Of a stretch of 64,000 nt of DNA, positions 10,817 to 22,700 are shown in pieces (the stretch's first letter is position 1; the number at the start of each line of letters is the position of its first letter). Location: NCBI RefSeq assembly GCF_008831285.2, contig NC_045141.1, forward strand, positions 9,658,106 to 9,722,105, in the 5' to 3' direction. This DNA is from Nymphaea colorata (taxonomy: Eukaryota; Streptophyta; Magnoliopsida; Nymphaeales; Nymphaeaceae). The position numbers and the translations under genes were made by a program. The notes under the pieces are model-generated. The model worked only from the letters and a program-made list of their open reading frames with translations. It searched no databases and was not told the DNA's origin.

Positions 10817-11588
10817 TAAAATGGACCGGTCTGACGGATGAACCGGAGAGTAGGGTGGTATGGAAGGGCCCACTCAAGTTATTGCTCTTATTCATCTGGT
10901 TTTGGTCTATAGGGTAAGGTATTGTCATTGTCCTTCTTAGCCTTATCCTTGGTTTTGTAGAGAGTGGGTTTAAGAGTAGTGGTCTTTTGACCTTCAGTAG
11001 TGGACTGACTGACTGATTCTTCATTTTTCTTCAATAGTTCATATTTGAAAATAGTATTATCATCTTGACTTCCTATGTCTATTACATCTATAGGTCGTGT
11101 GTCTATCCAGACATTATTGGAATCATAGACATTCTTTCTTTTATGACTCTGTGGTAGTCCTAGTTTGATGAGCATATCTTTTTTTCCAATCTGGAGTTTT
11201 TTCCATTCTATTTTGAAATTAGCTAAAGTGGGGATCTGACCCGTTAGAGATAGATCTGCTAATTGCTTTTTAAACCATTCAGATGTGACAAAATCTTTAG
11301 CTGGACCTTTGTGTTTAATAATTTGTCTATCATCTTCTATGTCTAACATATAACTTTTAGGTGCTAAGAAGATTCCTCTCTGGACATGGTATTCGAGTTT
11401 AAACTTACCCAATTCAATGGAAGAGATCAAATCGTCAGGAAGAGGACTTCCTAGAACTATTGAGTCAGTATCAGTATAGTAACAGTCAGGTCTGGAAATG
11501 TATGGGTACATATGAATACGAGCACATGCAGTGATAGCAGCAGCCAATTGAACAGCCGATATCTTAGGAGCTTTCCAGTCATCGTCGT
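10817..11588. repeat. 772-bp inverted repeat, left arm
   Basis: The reverse complement matches 14201-14972 over the full length with only scattered substitutions (for example near 10858, 10918 and 11563). It covers the last third of dpo plus about 70 bp beyond its stop. The match ends sharply at both sides. Confidence 0.92.
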
Positions 11589-12594
11589 CAGCAAAGCTAC
11601 TATTGCTAATGTAATTGACCATATAATAATGATCGGTAAGCTTCTCTGCAGATTGAAAATTATCCATCTTCATCAATTCTTCATATTTCTTTTGATTGCA
11701 GATCTCTGTTACTGTACTTTCAGGATTCATACCAAATCTACTATATATGGAGTTCATTAGAATCTTATAAATATATGTCATAGCTTCATCATCAGATTTC
11801 TTGGCTTCTAGTATGCTTTCATAAAGGTTTGAGATTAAGCCTTCGAAAGGACTTGACTTCTTCTCAAACAAATAACCCCTAAGAGGAATTACATGGTAAC
11901 CTAAATCGCGTGCAAACTTCAACTCTTCGCTATAAAAGACTCCAATGAATTTACCTGTAGGAAAGAGTAAAGTACCAGATTGATCCTTATAGGGCAAGAA
12001 TGGACGCGATATATTAGTAGGACATATTACATAGGCCTCAATAAAGCCAAACAAGCTATCCAATCCAACGCGCTCCAAATTATCCTTCCAGACAGGTATA
12101 CCACAAGGCATAGGATAGGATTTCATAATATGAGGATATAATGAGTTCACATCATAATAGTAAAGATTCTCACCATAGGGCTTATAGACATCAACATGAC
12201 CCCCATAATAGCCATGCCTAATAAAAGTGTCTTGGTTTCTTGTAGGTATATGAATATGAAAGGTCTCATCATCAAAATAATTCTGACGAAAGATTTTCAA
12301 GGCAAGCGATGATAATGTCATCACATCCTCGACATCAATACGGTATTTAGACCAATTAATCTCTTGAGACTTCAACATCACACCACCTAAGATAAGGATA
12401 TCTTGGCGAAGATAGTTTATCAAATCCACACTATTCAACAGAAGATTAGACATAGACAAATCCGCATGTGGGATAGAACCTTTGGATCCTAATTCAGGGC
12501 ATAATGTCTTTCCCAATGTTTCAAGAGAGCTAGGCAGTAATGTGCAAGAATCTCTGAAACGAAATAATAACTTATCGCCAAGATAAACTTTCAA
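10888..12594 (-). CDS. dpo: Protein-primed family B DNA polymerase (dpo), 5'-truncated
   Basis: A 568-codon frame matches the exonuclease end and the whole polymerase part of the DNA polymerase of plant mitochondrial linear plasmids. In order it shows FRDSCTLLPSSLETLGKTLC with GSIPHADL (exonuclease side), YYGGHVDVY (the YxGG motif of protein-primed enzymes), DVNSLYPHIM (motif A), KILMNSIYSRFGM (motif B) and YYTDTDSI (motif C with both catalytic Asp), then KHKGPAK. The frame is open only a few codons above 12594 and there is no ATG at that point, so the N-terminal region that should carry the terminal-protein part is missing and replaced by another frame (12572-13231). The catalytic motifs are intact, but as a nuclear copy it is unlikely to be expressed. 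Confidence 0.88.
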   Translation of the reverse strand: MKVYLGDKLLFRFRDSCTLLPSSLETLGKTLCPELGSKGSIPHADLSMSNLLLNSVDLINYLRQDILILGGVMLKSQEINWSKYRIDVEDVMTLSSLALKIFRQNYFDDETFHIHIPTRNQDTFIRHGYYGGHVDVYKPYGENLYYYDVNSLYPHIMKSYPMPCGIPVWKDNLERVGLDSLFGFIEAYVICPTNISRPFLPYKDQSGTLLFPTGKFIGVFYSEELKFARDLGYHVIPLRGYLFEKKSSPFEGLISNLYESILEAKKSDDEAMTYIYKILMNSIYSRFGMNPESTVTEICNQKKYEELMKMDNFQSAEKLTDHYYMVNYISNSSFADDDDWKAPKISAVQLAAAITACARIHMYPYISRPDCYYTDTDSIVLGSPLPDDLISSIELGKFKLEYHVQRGIFLAPKSYMLDIEDDRQIIKHKGPAKDFVTSEWFKKQLADLSLTGQIPTLANFKIEWKKLQIGKKDMLIKLGLPQSHKRKNVYDSNNVWIDTRPIDVIDIGSQDDNTIFKYELLKKNEESVSQSTTEGQKTTTLKPTLYKTKDKAKKDNDNTLPYRPKPDE

Positions 12595-13231
12595 CTCGAC
12601 TACTTGTTGCTGTACTACTAACCATGTTTTTATTATTGATTATATTAGCCTGTGTTCGAAGAGTGCTATCTAGCCGGTCCACCAATGTAGATACCCTCAC
12701 AACCGAGGACTCTTGAATACAGTTGTACAACAACCCTAGGACATATATAATGATAGCCTCCAGCGTATATTGACCAAACTGATCTATATTACTATTATAA
12801 ATATCTTTAGGTAGGTATTTATATAAATAAGATTTAGCGCTTATAAGATCCTTTCCTACTAATAGTTTGATTAAGTTTGGAGTCTCATTAAATATACTAT
12901 ATTCATCGAAATTACTAGTTATATCTTCAATCCTCTTCTGTAACTCATATAATTCATTTTCCGATAGATCCATAGTCTGATTTTTGCTTTTATCCATCTT
13001 GTACTCATTCAATAATTTAATAACTTTGATATTAAACCTTGAAGGATCTTCTTTCTCTATGCTTTTAGCTTCTATATCCCTGTATAAATCATCCCAAAAC
13101 TCATTAATGATAGTCTGACTATAATATCTTAAAATTCCATACCTCATATTCGACAACTTTAATATAGTCTCTCTTAAATTTTGCCTTTTATGGGCTAAGG
13201 CGTTGCCCTTACGATCGGTGATGATAATCAT
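12572..13231 (-). CDS. Plasmid ORF X, starts in terminal repeat
   Basis: An uninterrupted 219-codon frame begins at ATG 13231 inside the inverted repeat. It shares its first 23 residues (starting MIIITDRKGNALAH) with the plus-strand frame at 13458 and then diverges. The rest is charged and helical-looking, with RVSTLVDRLDSTLRTQ near the end. It overlaps the dpo frame by 23 bp in another phase. I suspect it is the N-terminal part of the second plasmid gene (these plasmids commonly carry a phage-type RNA polymerase), but no catalytic motif is present to prove this, so the function is not assigned. Confidence 0.62.
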   Translation of the reverse strand: MIIITDRKGNALAHKRQNLRETILKLSNMRYGILRYYSQTIINEFWDDLYRDIEAKSIEKEDPSRFNIKVIKLLNEYKMDKSKNQTMDLSENELYELQKRIEDITSNFDEYSIFNETPNLIKLLVGKDLISAKSYLYKYLPKDIYNSNIDQFGQYTLEAIIIYVLGLLYNCIQESSVVRVSTLVDRLDSTLRTQANIINNKNMVSSTATSSRVESLSWR

Positions 13232-13338
13232 GATGTATTTATTTTTTATTTCCTCTATTGAAGGCTGGCTCCGGGCAGGTTCGGATCATCTACAATACAC
13301 GGCTCTACGCAGGAGCGGGACAGTCTTATTCCCCTAAA
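13161..13338. repeat. Terminal-inverted-repeat arm, left
   Basis: The reverse complement of this 178-bp arm matches 13351-13528 with two visible mismatches (around 13290 and 13300). The arms are separated by the 12-nt centre 13339-13350. The arm runs into the start codons of the two divergent frames and stops 70 nt inside them. This fits two linear-plasmid ends fused to each other. Confidence 0.93.
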
Positions 13339-13350
13339 GGGTGGCAAAAA

Positions 13351-13528
13351 TTTAGGGGAATAAGACTGTCCCGCTCCTGCGTAGAGCCATGTATTGTAGG
13401 TGATCCGAACCTGCCCGGAGCCAGCCTTCAATAGAGGAAATAAAAAATAAATACATCATGATTATCATCACCGATCGTAAGGGCAACGCCTTAGCCCATA
13501 AAAGGCAAAATTTAAGAGAGACTATATT
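13351..13528. repeat. Terminal-inverted-repeat arm, right
   Basis: This is the partner of 13161-13338. It begins TTTAGGGGAATAAGACTGTC and contains the plus-strand ATG at 13458. Identity to the left arm ends abruptly at 13528, where the two plasmid frames become unrelated. Confidence 0.93.
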
Positions 13529-14210
13529 CGTGAGTATTAGGTTATGGAATCGTGCGTCTGGTATGATGTTGTATGAAAGGGCCTATGCTACTAAGAGGTT
13601 TGATTCTTCTTTAACCCATTATTCTTTATATGGTTATTGGCAATGTTTAAAAAGTCATATTGATTATGTTAGATGGAAACTTCTTTATCTTGGATCTATC
13701 TATGCTTCTATTAGTTTAGTAGATCCATACCCTAGAACTATTGATTTTGAAGTTATAACATTAGCCTTAATACAGTTGGTCGAACAGTACGCTTACAATA
13801 TTGATTCTGAGTATGTTAAATTTATAATTGGATATACTATGCAAGTACCAGCATCCTATGATATATCCTTTACTTTAGGTAATGCTATTCCATTGTGTGA
13901 TCCTGTAGGTAATAGACTTCACAAAAAGAGGATATATGATATGATTGAACAACTTGTTAGGTTAAATGGTGAGAAATATAATGATCCTATGATTAAAGGT
14001 GTCTTTATTCGTATCTATTATGAATCTAAGGATTCCCTTAAATCATTAGACTTTCCTAATATATCAAATATTCTTGGAATAATAAGCAATGTTATTGATT
14101 CTGAAATCGTAAGTGTTAATCTACCCGAAGTCAAATCACTGATGTATAAACAAACTCGTATTCCCTCTAAAATAAGCGCTATCAAAGGTCATCAAAAAGA
14201 ACGACGATGA
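13458..14210 (+). CDS. Plasmid ORF Y, starts in terminal repeat
   Basis: A 250-codon frame starts at the ATG in the right repeat arm. After 23 residues shared with ORF X it is unique, with LWNRASGMMLYERAYATKRF, DPVGNRLHKKRIYDM and LNGEKYNDPMIKGVFIRIYY. The last two resemble the region before the exonuclease domain in plant plasmid DNA polymerases, so I infer it is the missing N-terminal part of dpo, which would include the terminal-protein region. At 14201 it runs into the dpo C-terminal repeat in the wrong phase and stops after a few codons. Confidence 0.6.
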   Translation: MIIITDRKGNALAHKRQNLRETIFVSIRLWNRASGMMLYERAYATKRFDSSLTHYSLYGYWQCLKSHIDYVRWKLLYLGSIYASISLVDPYPRTIDFEVITLALIQLVEQYAYNIDSEYVKFIIGYTMQVPASYDISFTLGNAIPLCDPVGNRLHKKRIYDMIEQLVRLNGEKYNDPMIKGVFIRIYYESKDSLKSLDFPNISNILGIISNVIDSEIVSVNLPEVKSLMYKQTRIPSKISAIKGHQKERR

Positions 14211-14972
14211 CTGGAAAGCTCCTAAGATGTCGGCTGTTCAATTGGCTGCTGCTATCACTGCATGTGCTCGTATTCATATGTACCCATACATTTCCAGACC
14301 TGACTGTTACTATACTGATACTGACTCAATAGTTCTAGGAAGTCCTCTTCCTGACGATTTGATCTCTTCCATTGAATTGGGTAAGTTTAAACTCGAATAC
14401 CATGTCCAGAGAGGAATCTTCTTAGCACCTAAAAGTTATATGTTAGACATAGAAGATGATAGACAAATTATTAAACACAAAGGTCCAGCTAAAGATTTAG
14501 TCACATCTGAATGGTTTAAAAAGCAATTAGCAGATCTATCTCTAATGGGTCAGATCCCCACTTTAGCTAATTTCAGAATAGAATGGAAAAAACTCCAGAT
14601 TGGAAAAAAAGATATGCTCATCAAACTAGGACTACCACAGAGTCATAAAAGAAAGAATGTCTATGATTCCAATAATGTCTGGATAGACACACAACCTATA
14701 GATGTAATAGACATAGGAAGTCAAGATGCTAATACTATTTTCAAATATGAACTATTGAAGAAAAATGAAGAATCAGTCAGTCAGTCCACTACTGAAGGTC
14801 AAAAGACCACTACTCTTAAACCCACTTTCTACAAAACCAAGGATAAGGCTAAGAAGGACAATGACAATAGCTCACCCTATAGACCAAAACCAGATGAATA
14901 AGAGCAACAACTTGAGTGGGCCCTTCCATACCTCCCTACTCTCCGGTTCATCCGTCAGGCCGGTCCATTTTA
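14201..14972. repeat. 772-bp inverted repeat, right arm
   Basis: This arm matches the reverse complement of 10817-11588. Because the outer pair is centred at 12894.5 and the inner palindrome at 13344.5, the two cannot be one simple inverted duplication. The left copy has 1,572 bp between arms and the right copy only 672 bp. Confidence 0.92.
14206..14901 (+). pseudogene. dpo: dpo C-terminal duplicate
   Basis: This frame repeats the last third of the polymerase: the segment just before and including YYTDTDSI (motif C), then LAPKSYMLDIEDDRQIIKHK and the C-terminal tail, ending at the same stop as the left copy. Motifs A and B and the YxGG motif are missing, so it cannot be a working polymerase. 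It differs from the left copy by a handful of substitutions. Confidence 0.88.
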
Positions 14973-15043
14973 ACACCATACTCTATTCTAAGACACAAGA
15001 TAACCAGACAAATCATAAGCACTCTCATAGACCTGATTTATCA

Positions 15044-15802
15044 TTACATCTCTATGATACTTTCAGGCCTTTCCCATTGTAGATGCTCCTCCGTATTAAT
15101 ATAGAGCTTACCTTGACAAGGTCTAAGAACTCTACCACCCCGGGTGCCTGAACGTACTTTAGCAACCAAACCCCATGCTGGAAGTACGATGTGTAACTGC
15201 AAAATCCCATTAAATTTTAATACAGTTTTCTTATCAGTAAATCCAAGGATTGCGGTATTCAGGCATCTAGCCCAAAAACAGTTTAATCCTGATTTATTTA
15301 TAGTATCATAAATGAAATTATCAAGATGCTCTAAATACAAGTCCATCAGTACAAAATATAGCAAGCCTATACCTTTAGTTGGTTTCCTTTTAGTTTGAAC
15401 GAATCCTAAGATTCTATCAACCTGATCACCATTTACCTGTAGTTTATTGATAAAGGAATCAACCAATCTTTTTATAACTGGATTCTGTAACAAAGCATCA
15501 ACTTTTTGCATAAGTATCCTTTTGTCCATATATGATGTACCTGGTGTCAATTCATAATGCTTAAAAGATCCTAGTGTGATTGATGCTTTATTTGCTATTA
15601 AGTTATCCATAAATTGAAAACGTATGTAATTAGGATGGAATTTCTTTATATCTGGGGTTTGTTCCCTATTTTCGTCATCCTTGATATCCATATTCTTCTT
15701 TTTCATGTAAAGGAAGTGTGCCAACAACGATTGAATCAATGGTTCCATTATAGGATCATATAGCATATCATTTTCAATATCATTGTTATTGAAATCAGTC
15801 AT
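15044..15802 (-). CDS. Plasmid-type ORF, function unknown
   Basis: An uninterrupted 252-codon frame starts at ATG 15802 (MTDFNNNDIENDMLYDPIME). It is AT-rich like the neighbouring plasmid genes and rich in Asn, Lys and Asp in its first half. A conserved-looking core reads FVLMDLYLEHLDNFIYDTIN and ARCLNTAILGFTDKKTVLKF. I do not recognise the family. Its composition, length and position next to the dpo duplicate suggest an accessory or RNA polymerase-related plasmid gene fragment; that is inference only. The last part may run into foreign sequence. Confidence 0.5.
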   Translation of the reverse strand: MTDFNNNDIENDMLYDPIMEPLIQSLLAHFLYMKKKNMDIKDDENREQTPDIKKFHPNYIRFQFMDNLIANKASITLGSFKHYELTPGTSYMDKRILMQKVDALLQNPVIKRLVDSFINKLQVNGDQVDRILGFVQTKRKPTKGIGLLYFVLMDLYLEHLDNFIYDTINKSGLNCFWARCLNTAILGFTDKKTVLKFNGILQLHIVLPAWGLVAKVRSGTRGGRVLRPCQGKLYINTEEHLQWERPESIIEM

Positions 15803-17580
15803 TCGAGCGGGTGAATGATTTTGTCCTCCGCCGGGATCGGTTTCTCCCTTCGCGTTGTGGGGTGGGAGCCATATCAGATCATCCTTTCTTTAAGAACCTT
15901 TCCTTTTCGACATTTCGGTAGGAGATTGGTCCCTCCCAACCTCATCTTGGGCTGGTCACCCAACTGCTGAAGCAGGTTTGAGTCTTCCTTCATTCCGAGG
16001 GGCGGGGGGCGTGCACTCCCCTACTCCTTTGATAGTTTGTCGAGCACTCCTGGAACCACCAGGCAGCACCACTGACCAATAGGTGGTTGGTTATAGGTGG
16101 GGCAGGTGGGAAAGAAGTTTGGGGAACGACAGAGAGAACGATCAGCAAATGGATGGAAGAATCAGATGCTTTAGGGGGAGGGTTCCAACAGACAGCCTTT
16201 GGAGAGAGGCACACGGGACTACAAGCTCGATTCAAAGGTGGTCCATCCATGACTCCCCTGGATTAGATCATGCATTCACTTCGTTATTCGCTCACCCACG
16301 ATCCCCAAACCCCGGAATGGAAGGGCCACACGGATCCATCTACCCATGACTCTCCATTCCGCAACCCCGATGTATCCGTTTCCTCCTCCATGGCCTTCTG
16401 TCTGTCTCTGATTCGGAGGAAAAGGTCGTTGAGAGGTTGATCAGAGAGAATAGGTGGTGCAGTGGTTTCTTGTCTCAAAAAGGCCTCTGACCGGAAATCG
16501 TTTTTCCACGAACTGTCGTTAGTTGCTCTACCCGCCCGGCCACCACCTAATAGCCGCCCGCCCAAAAAGCAAAAGAAGACGCGTGTCTTCATCTTTTTTC
16601 CTATCTGGTTGAGGTCCGTCTCTGGGTTGTGTATGGATCTGAGATCCGGAAATTCCTGTAGGAACGGCCGAATCAATGACGGCATCGATCAATGTCCGAA
16701 GGCCTCACTCGATGAAGGCTCTATCCGCTTCTTCTTTTTTTTTCCTATTCGTTCGAAGGTCAGTCGACCTTGAAGGCCTTTAAGGGACGACTTGGCATCG
16801 ATTAATTAGGCAGGTAATGGATTTAGGAAGAGGCGGTAATTAGTCTCTCTTTGTTAGTAGTCTTTTTGAGAGGTACCGTGAGGCTGATCTCAACCTGGAT
16901 ATGTCTTGTCTCTTTGGCCCCTGAGTCCAAATTTGTCAATCTCTGTTTTAATTAGTGAAACTGGCAAAAGGGAGGAAGTTCAGGCCGAAGTGTGACTCGA
17001 TCAGTCAAAGGAGCGTATGGCCCCTCGAGCAAGGGGGTACGAGCGTCATTCTCGAGCGTCGCGGATACGAGCGGCAGTACTGAATCGATCAAATAACGAG
17101 CGCCTGAATGAGCTTCTGAGTCGAACATAAAGGCCGATACGAGTGCCTGACAGAATCGAGCATGAAGTAGGAGCTCCTGAATCAGTAGGAGCTCGAGTCA
17201 AGGGTACCCTCGAGCAGGGTACAAGCATAGTGCTTGATCCTTGGATCATGAAAAGTGTACGTCATCCGATCACTCGAGCACTGGACGATACGAACACGAG
17301 ATGGAAAGCGAGCGTATGGACATGGAAGCGAGTGCATAGGCAGAAGCGAGCGTATGGACAGGTCATCGATAACATAGCCTTGAGCGAGCTGTCTTGCTTG
17401 CCGGCTTGATTGAGAATCTTTCGCTTATCAGTATACCTTATAAGCTCACATTGGCTTGTAGCCTTTCTGTTGAGAACCCGTCAAGCACGGAATTGGTCAT
17501 TCGTTGAGTAGTGGTGGCATTCACCCCAGCTGGAAAAGTGCTTTTAGGTTCTTAGTAGCAGCCGACGACCTTTTCTTCTT
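15803..17580. other. Mitochondrial-type intergenic DNA
   Basis: No gene was recognised between the plasmid block and cox1. Composition is higher in GC, as in plant mitochondrial spacers. A 133-codon minus frame at 16284-16685 and an 88-codon plus frame at 16083 overlap one another and show no known domain. The end of cox1 abuts this spacer. Confidence 0.6.
16998..17360. repeat. Degenerate GAGCGTATGG repeats
   Basis: The word GAGCGTATGG and variants (TACGAGCG, CGAGCAAGGG, GCGAGTGCAT) recur many times at irregular spacing. This looks like a degenerate local repeat expansion rather than a coding region; short frames through it have no recognisable product. Confidence 0.6.
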
Positions 17581-19106
<1,526 letters not shown>

Positions 19107-19119
19107 TGGTATCAGAGCC
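19107..19119 (+). promoter_or_regulatory. Copia-1 primer-binding site (tRNA-iMet)
   Basis: TGGTATCAGAGCC directly follows the 5' LTR. It is complementary to the 3' end of plant initiator tRNA-Met, which primes minus-strand DNA synthesis. Confidence 0.95.
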
Positions 19120-19776
19120 ACGACTCAAGCTGCTGGCGTGATCGGCTCAAGCTGCAGGCGTGATCGACTCAAGCTGCTGGCATCATCGACTCTGTGTTCT
19201 GGCGTGATCGTTTCTTGCCCATCTTGCATACGAGAATATCTCAGACTTACGAGAACACCTCAAGCTGTTGCTGGAGTAATCTCTAACTTATCTCATATTC
19301 TCTGCTGTGTAGAGGAGGACCTGATCTCGCCTATGTGGAAGGCGTGATCAGATCCTCACGTGGAGTATTTGGATATTTTTTTATGTGCTGGTCATGGATA
19401 CTGTTTAGAGTGTTGAACGTTTAAGTGTTGAAGAAACGTTGATATGCTGTCTGTAGTTGTGGTTTGAGGGATGATCAGAAATTCTGGTGAAGCAAAATAG
19501 ATGCAGAATTTATCTACGCAAGATGTGGAATGTTAGAAGCAGCGGCAGACTTCATTTATAAGTTCTGTTTTCCAGCAAGTTTATTCCCTGTCGTTTCCTG
19601 TGTAGTTTCAGCAAATTTTCTTTCCAGCAAGTTGTCCGTTTTCTCCTTTTTCCTTGCTGTTTTGGGGGTTGTTGAAAGAGGCTGCGTGACTGTTCTTTGT
19701 TATGTTCCTGAAGGCTGCGTGAAATTGCTGCATATATATATATTTCATTTTGGTCGTCCCATTCTTGCTGTGATTT

Positions 19777-22700
19777 ATGATGGCTGAGAACCAAAGATTG
19801 GAGGGTGGTAATGATCATAAAGGAGTTGGAAATCCCTTTTCCTATGGATCTACAGTTAAATTAGATGGACACAACTATGAGTTGTGGTCTAGATCCTTTA
19901 TGTTGTCAGTAAAAGGACATCGAAAGAGACACATTATTGAAGAGGATGAACCTCTTAACAAGACAGGCAAGTACATAACCTGGGAAGAGGACGACAGCAT
20001 GGTTATGTCTTGGATTATGAATAGTGTCCAACCCCAAATTGCTTCTACTATTACTTACTATACTACTGCGAAGGAGATGTGGGACTTCCTTAGACAGACA
20101 TATTCTCAAGATAAGAATGTAAGTAAAATCCTTCAAATTGAAGAAGAGTTGCACAACCTCCGACAGGGAAATCAAGATTTATCTCAATACTTTGCAACAG
20201 TGAAAGCTACTTATGAACGTCTGAAATTTTTGCGTCCTCCTTGCAAATCGTGTTATAAGTCACATTTTGAACCTACTATGGTTGCGAAGTTTCTTGCTGG
20301 TCTCTCCCCTGAGTATGCTTCTGCTAAGGATCAAATGCTCACTGGAAGTGAAATTCCTGAGCTCTCTGATGCATACAACAGACTTAGCCGTCTTGCTGTT
20401 AGCCTGTCTCAACCAACTGGTGTGACGCCTACCTCTGCTTCTGCTCTTGCTGTGGGGGGTGGTCGCGGTCATAGCTCCACCTATAGTGCCAGAGGAAGAG
20501 GTATAGGTCGTGGAACTGGGGGCCGTGGGAGGTTCCAATGTACCTATTGTGGAAAGATTGGACACTTAGAGGATCACTGTTGGGATAAACATGGTCGCCC
20601 ATCCTCTTTGTCGCAAGGAAGAAATATAGTCATCAAACAGGGCAAGAGTCCTACTCACTTATCTATGGGTTCTGCACAGACTGCCACTCCTACAGTGGAG
20701 GACGCTTCGTCTAGTATAGCGCCAGAGACAGTTACAGTCAGCATTGATAGAGTTGAGTACGAGCAATTTTTAGCGCACAAAGCCTCACAGGCTTCAGCTT
20801 CTACAGCGTTGACCGATCGAGCCATCTCAGCGGGTCCTTCCACATCTGACTCAGGTACTTTGTGGATTATTGATTCAGGAGCATCGAGACATTTCTGCAG
20901 TAGCCCTGGGTGGTTTACTACTCTACATAAATTTCCTCAGCCACGTCATGTCAAAATTGCAGATGGTAGACTGTCACCCGTATTGGGCTATGGAAATGTG
21001 AAACTTTCTCAGTCTATGACTATTTCACATGTTTTATATGCTCCTGACTTTCCATCTCATTTACTCTCGGTTAAACAGTTGACTACTGATTTACACTGTC
21101 GTGTTATTTTTGACCCTGGTTCATGCTCATTTCAGGACTTGCAAACTGGGAAGACGATTGGTGGCGGCTATGAGAAAGGGGGAGTCTACATCCTCTCGGC
21201 TCCAATGGGTCTTGCAGCTACCGCGTCTACATCAGAGTCTACAATCTTCCAGTGGCATCTCCGGCTTGGTCACCCTTCAGCACCCAAGCTTCGTTCTCTC
21301 CTGCCTAAACTTTCAGTTCCAGAGTCTTTCCAGTGTGAGGCATGTCAACTTGGCAAGCACACACGTAGTAGTTTTCCTTCGAGTCTTAGTCCTTCAAGTC
21401 AAGGGTTATTTGATCTTCTTCATGTTGATGTGTGGGGGCCTAGCAGGGTTGCTAGCCGAGATAGGTTTATGTACTTTCTTGTCGTTGTTGATGATTATTC
21501 TCGAGTCAGTTGGGTATTCCTGTTGAAGGAAAGGTCTGAAGTAATTTGTATTCTCAAAAACTTGATTATTGAAATAAAGACTCAATTTAGTTCTGTGGTT
21601 AAGTGTATTCGCACTGATAATGCTCTTGAGTTCAAATCATCTATCTTAATGACCTTTTATGCTGAAAATGGTATCTCTCCCCAATTTACATGTCCTCATA
21701 CCTCACAACAGAATGGAGTTGCCGAACGAAAACATCGGCAACTTCTAACTGTTGCTCGAACCCTAATGCTTCATAATCACGTACCTGCATACTTATGGGG
21801 TGATGCCATTCTCATGTCTTGTTACCTGACCAATCGTTTGCCATCATCCTCCATTGACAACAAAGTACCTATTAAACTTGTTTATCCCAATCGAAGCTTG
21901 TTTTCCGTTGCACCAAAAGTTTTTGGTTGTACCTGTTTTGTTCATATTCTTGGGCCTAAACGTGATAAACTTGCTGCTCAAGCCATTAAGTGTGTGTTCA
22001 TTGGCTACCCCCGAAACCAAAAAGGGTACAAGTGCTTTGATCCGGTAACTCACAAAGAGTATATCAGTGCGGATGTCACTTTTTTCGAGGAGCGGTCTTA
22101 CTTTAATCCTCTTACCTCTACATCATCTGAAATGCCATGTCCTATCCCTTTACCTATCCCACCTATCCCGTTGCAATCCTTTCCATCTCCTACGCTGACT
22201 ATGAATAGGTTTCAGGATCCTCCATTGGTCTACACTCGGCGACAGGACCCCTCTCATGGTCGACCATCAGACTCTTCTCAAGATGTGAGCTCCACTGAAG
22301 TAAGTATACCTGATGTTGTTCCTTCAAATGACTTGCCTATAGCCCTGCGCAAAGGCAAGAGACAGTGTACCATGCATCCTATCTCTCACTTTGTTTCCAC
22401 TGCCCATCTTGATGATAACTTACAATAGTTTCTTAAGGCTATGGCAGTTCATACAGTCCCAACTAGTCATCAACAGGCCTTACTCGATTGTAAATGGCGA
22501 ACAGCTATGCAAGATGAGATGGATGCCCTCGTACAGCGTGGTACCTGGGAGTTGGTCGATCCACCTGACGACTGTGACATTGTTGGCGCCAAATGGGTAT
22601 TTACAGTCAAATATCATTCTGATGGATCATTAGAGCGATACAAGGCTCGATTAGTGGCTAAAGGTTACACTCAGACATACGGGGTTGACTTCTTTGAGAC

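Larger units (their letters stand above)
10817..15802. mobile_element. Mitochondrial linear plasmid (invertron) sequence, rearranged
   Basis: The block carries a protein-primed DNA polymerase of the plant mitochondrial linear plasmid type, a second truncated copy of it in inverse orientation, and a 178-bp inverted repeat around a 12-nt centre (13161-13528) from which two frames run outwards. An outer inverted repeat of 772 bp pairs 10817-11588 with 14201-14972. Such plasmids are linear, end in terminal inverted repeats with a 5' protein, and can integrate into mitochondrial DNA. Base composition is more AT-rich than the flanking mitochondrial genes. The outer limits, especially towards 15802, are inferred. 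Confidence 0.82.

Noticed and set aside
10779-11024. Frames overlapping dpo (also at 11512 and 14765)
   Set aside because: Shadows of the polymerase in other phases; they duplicate with the inverted repeat.
16284-16685. 133-codon minus-strand frame in the mitochondrial-type spacer
   Set aside because: No domain or family recognised, and it overlaps plus-strand frames of similar quality; probably chance in GC-rich DNA.
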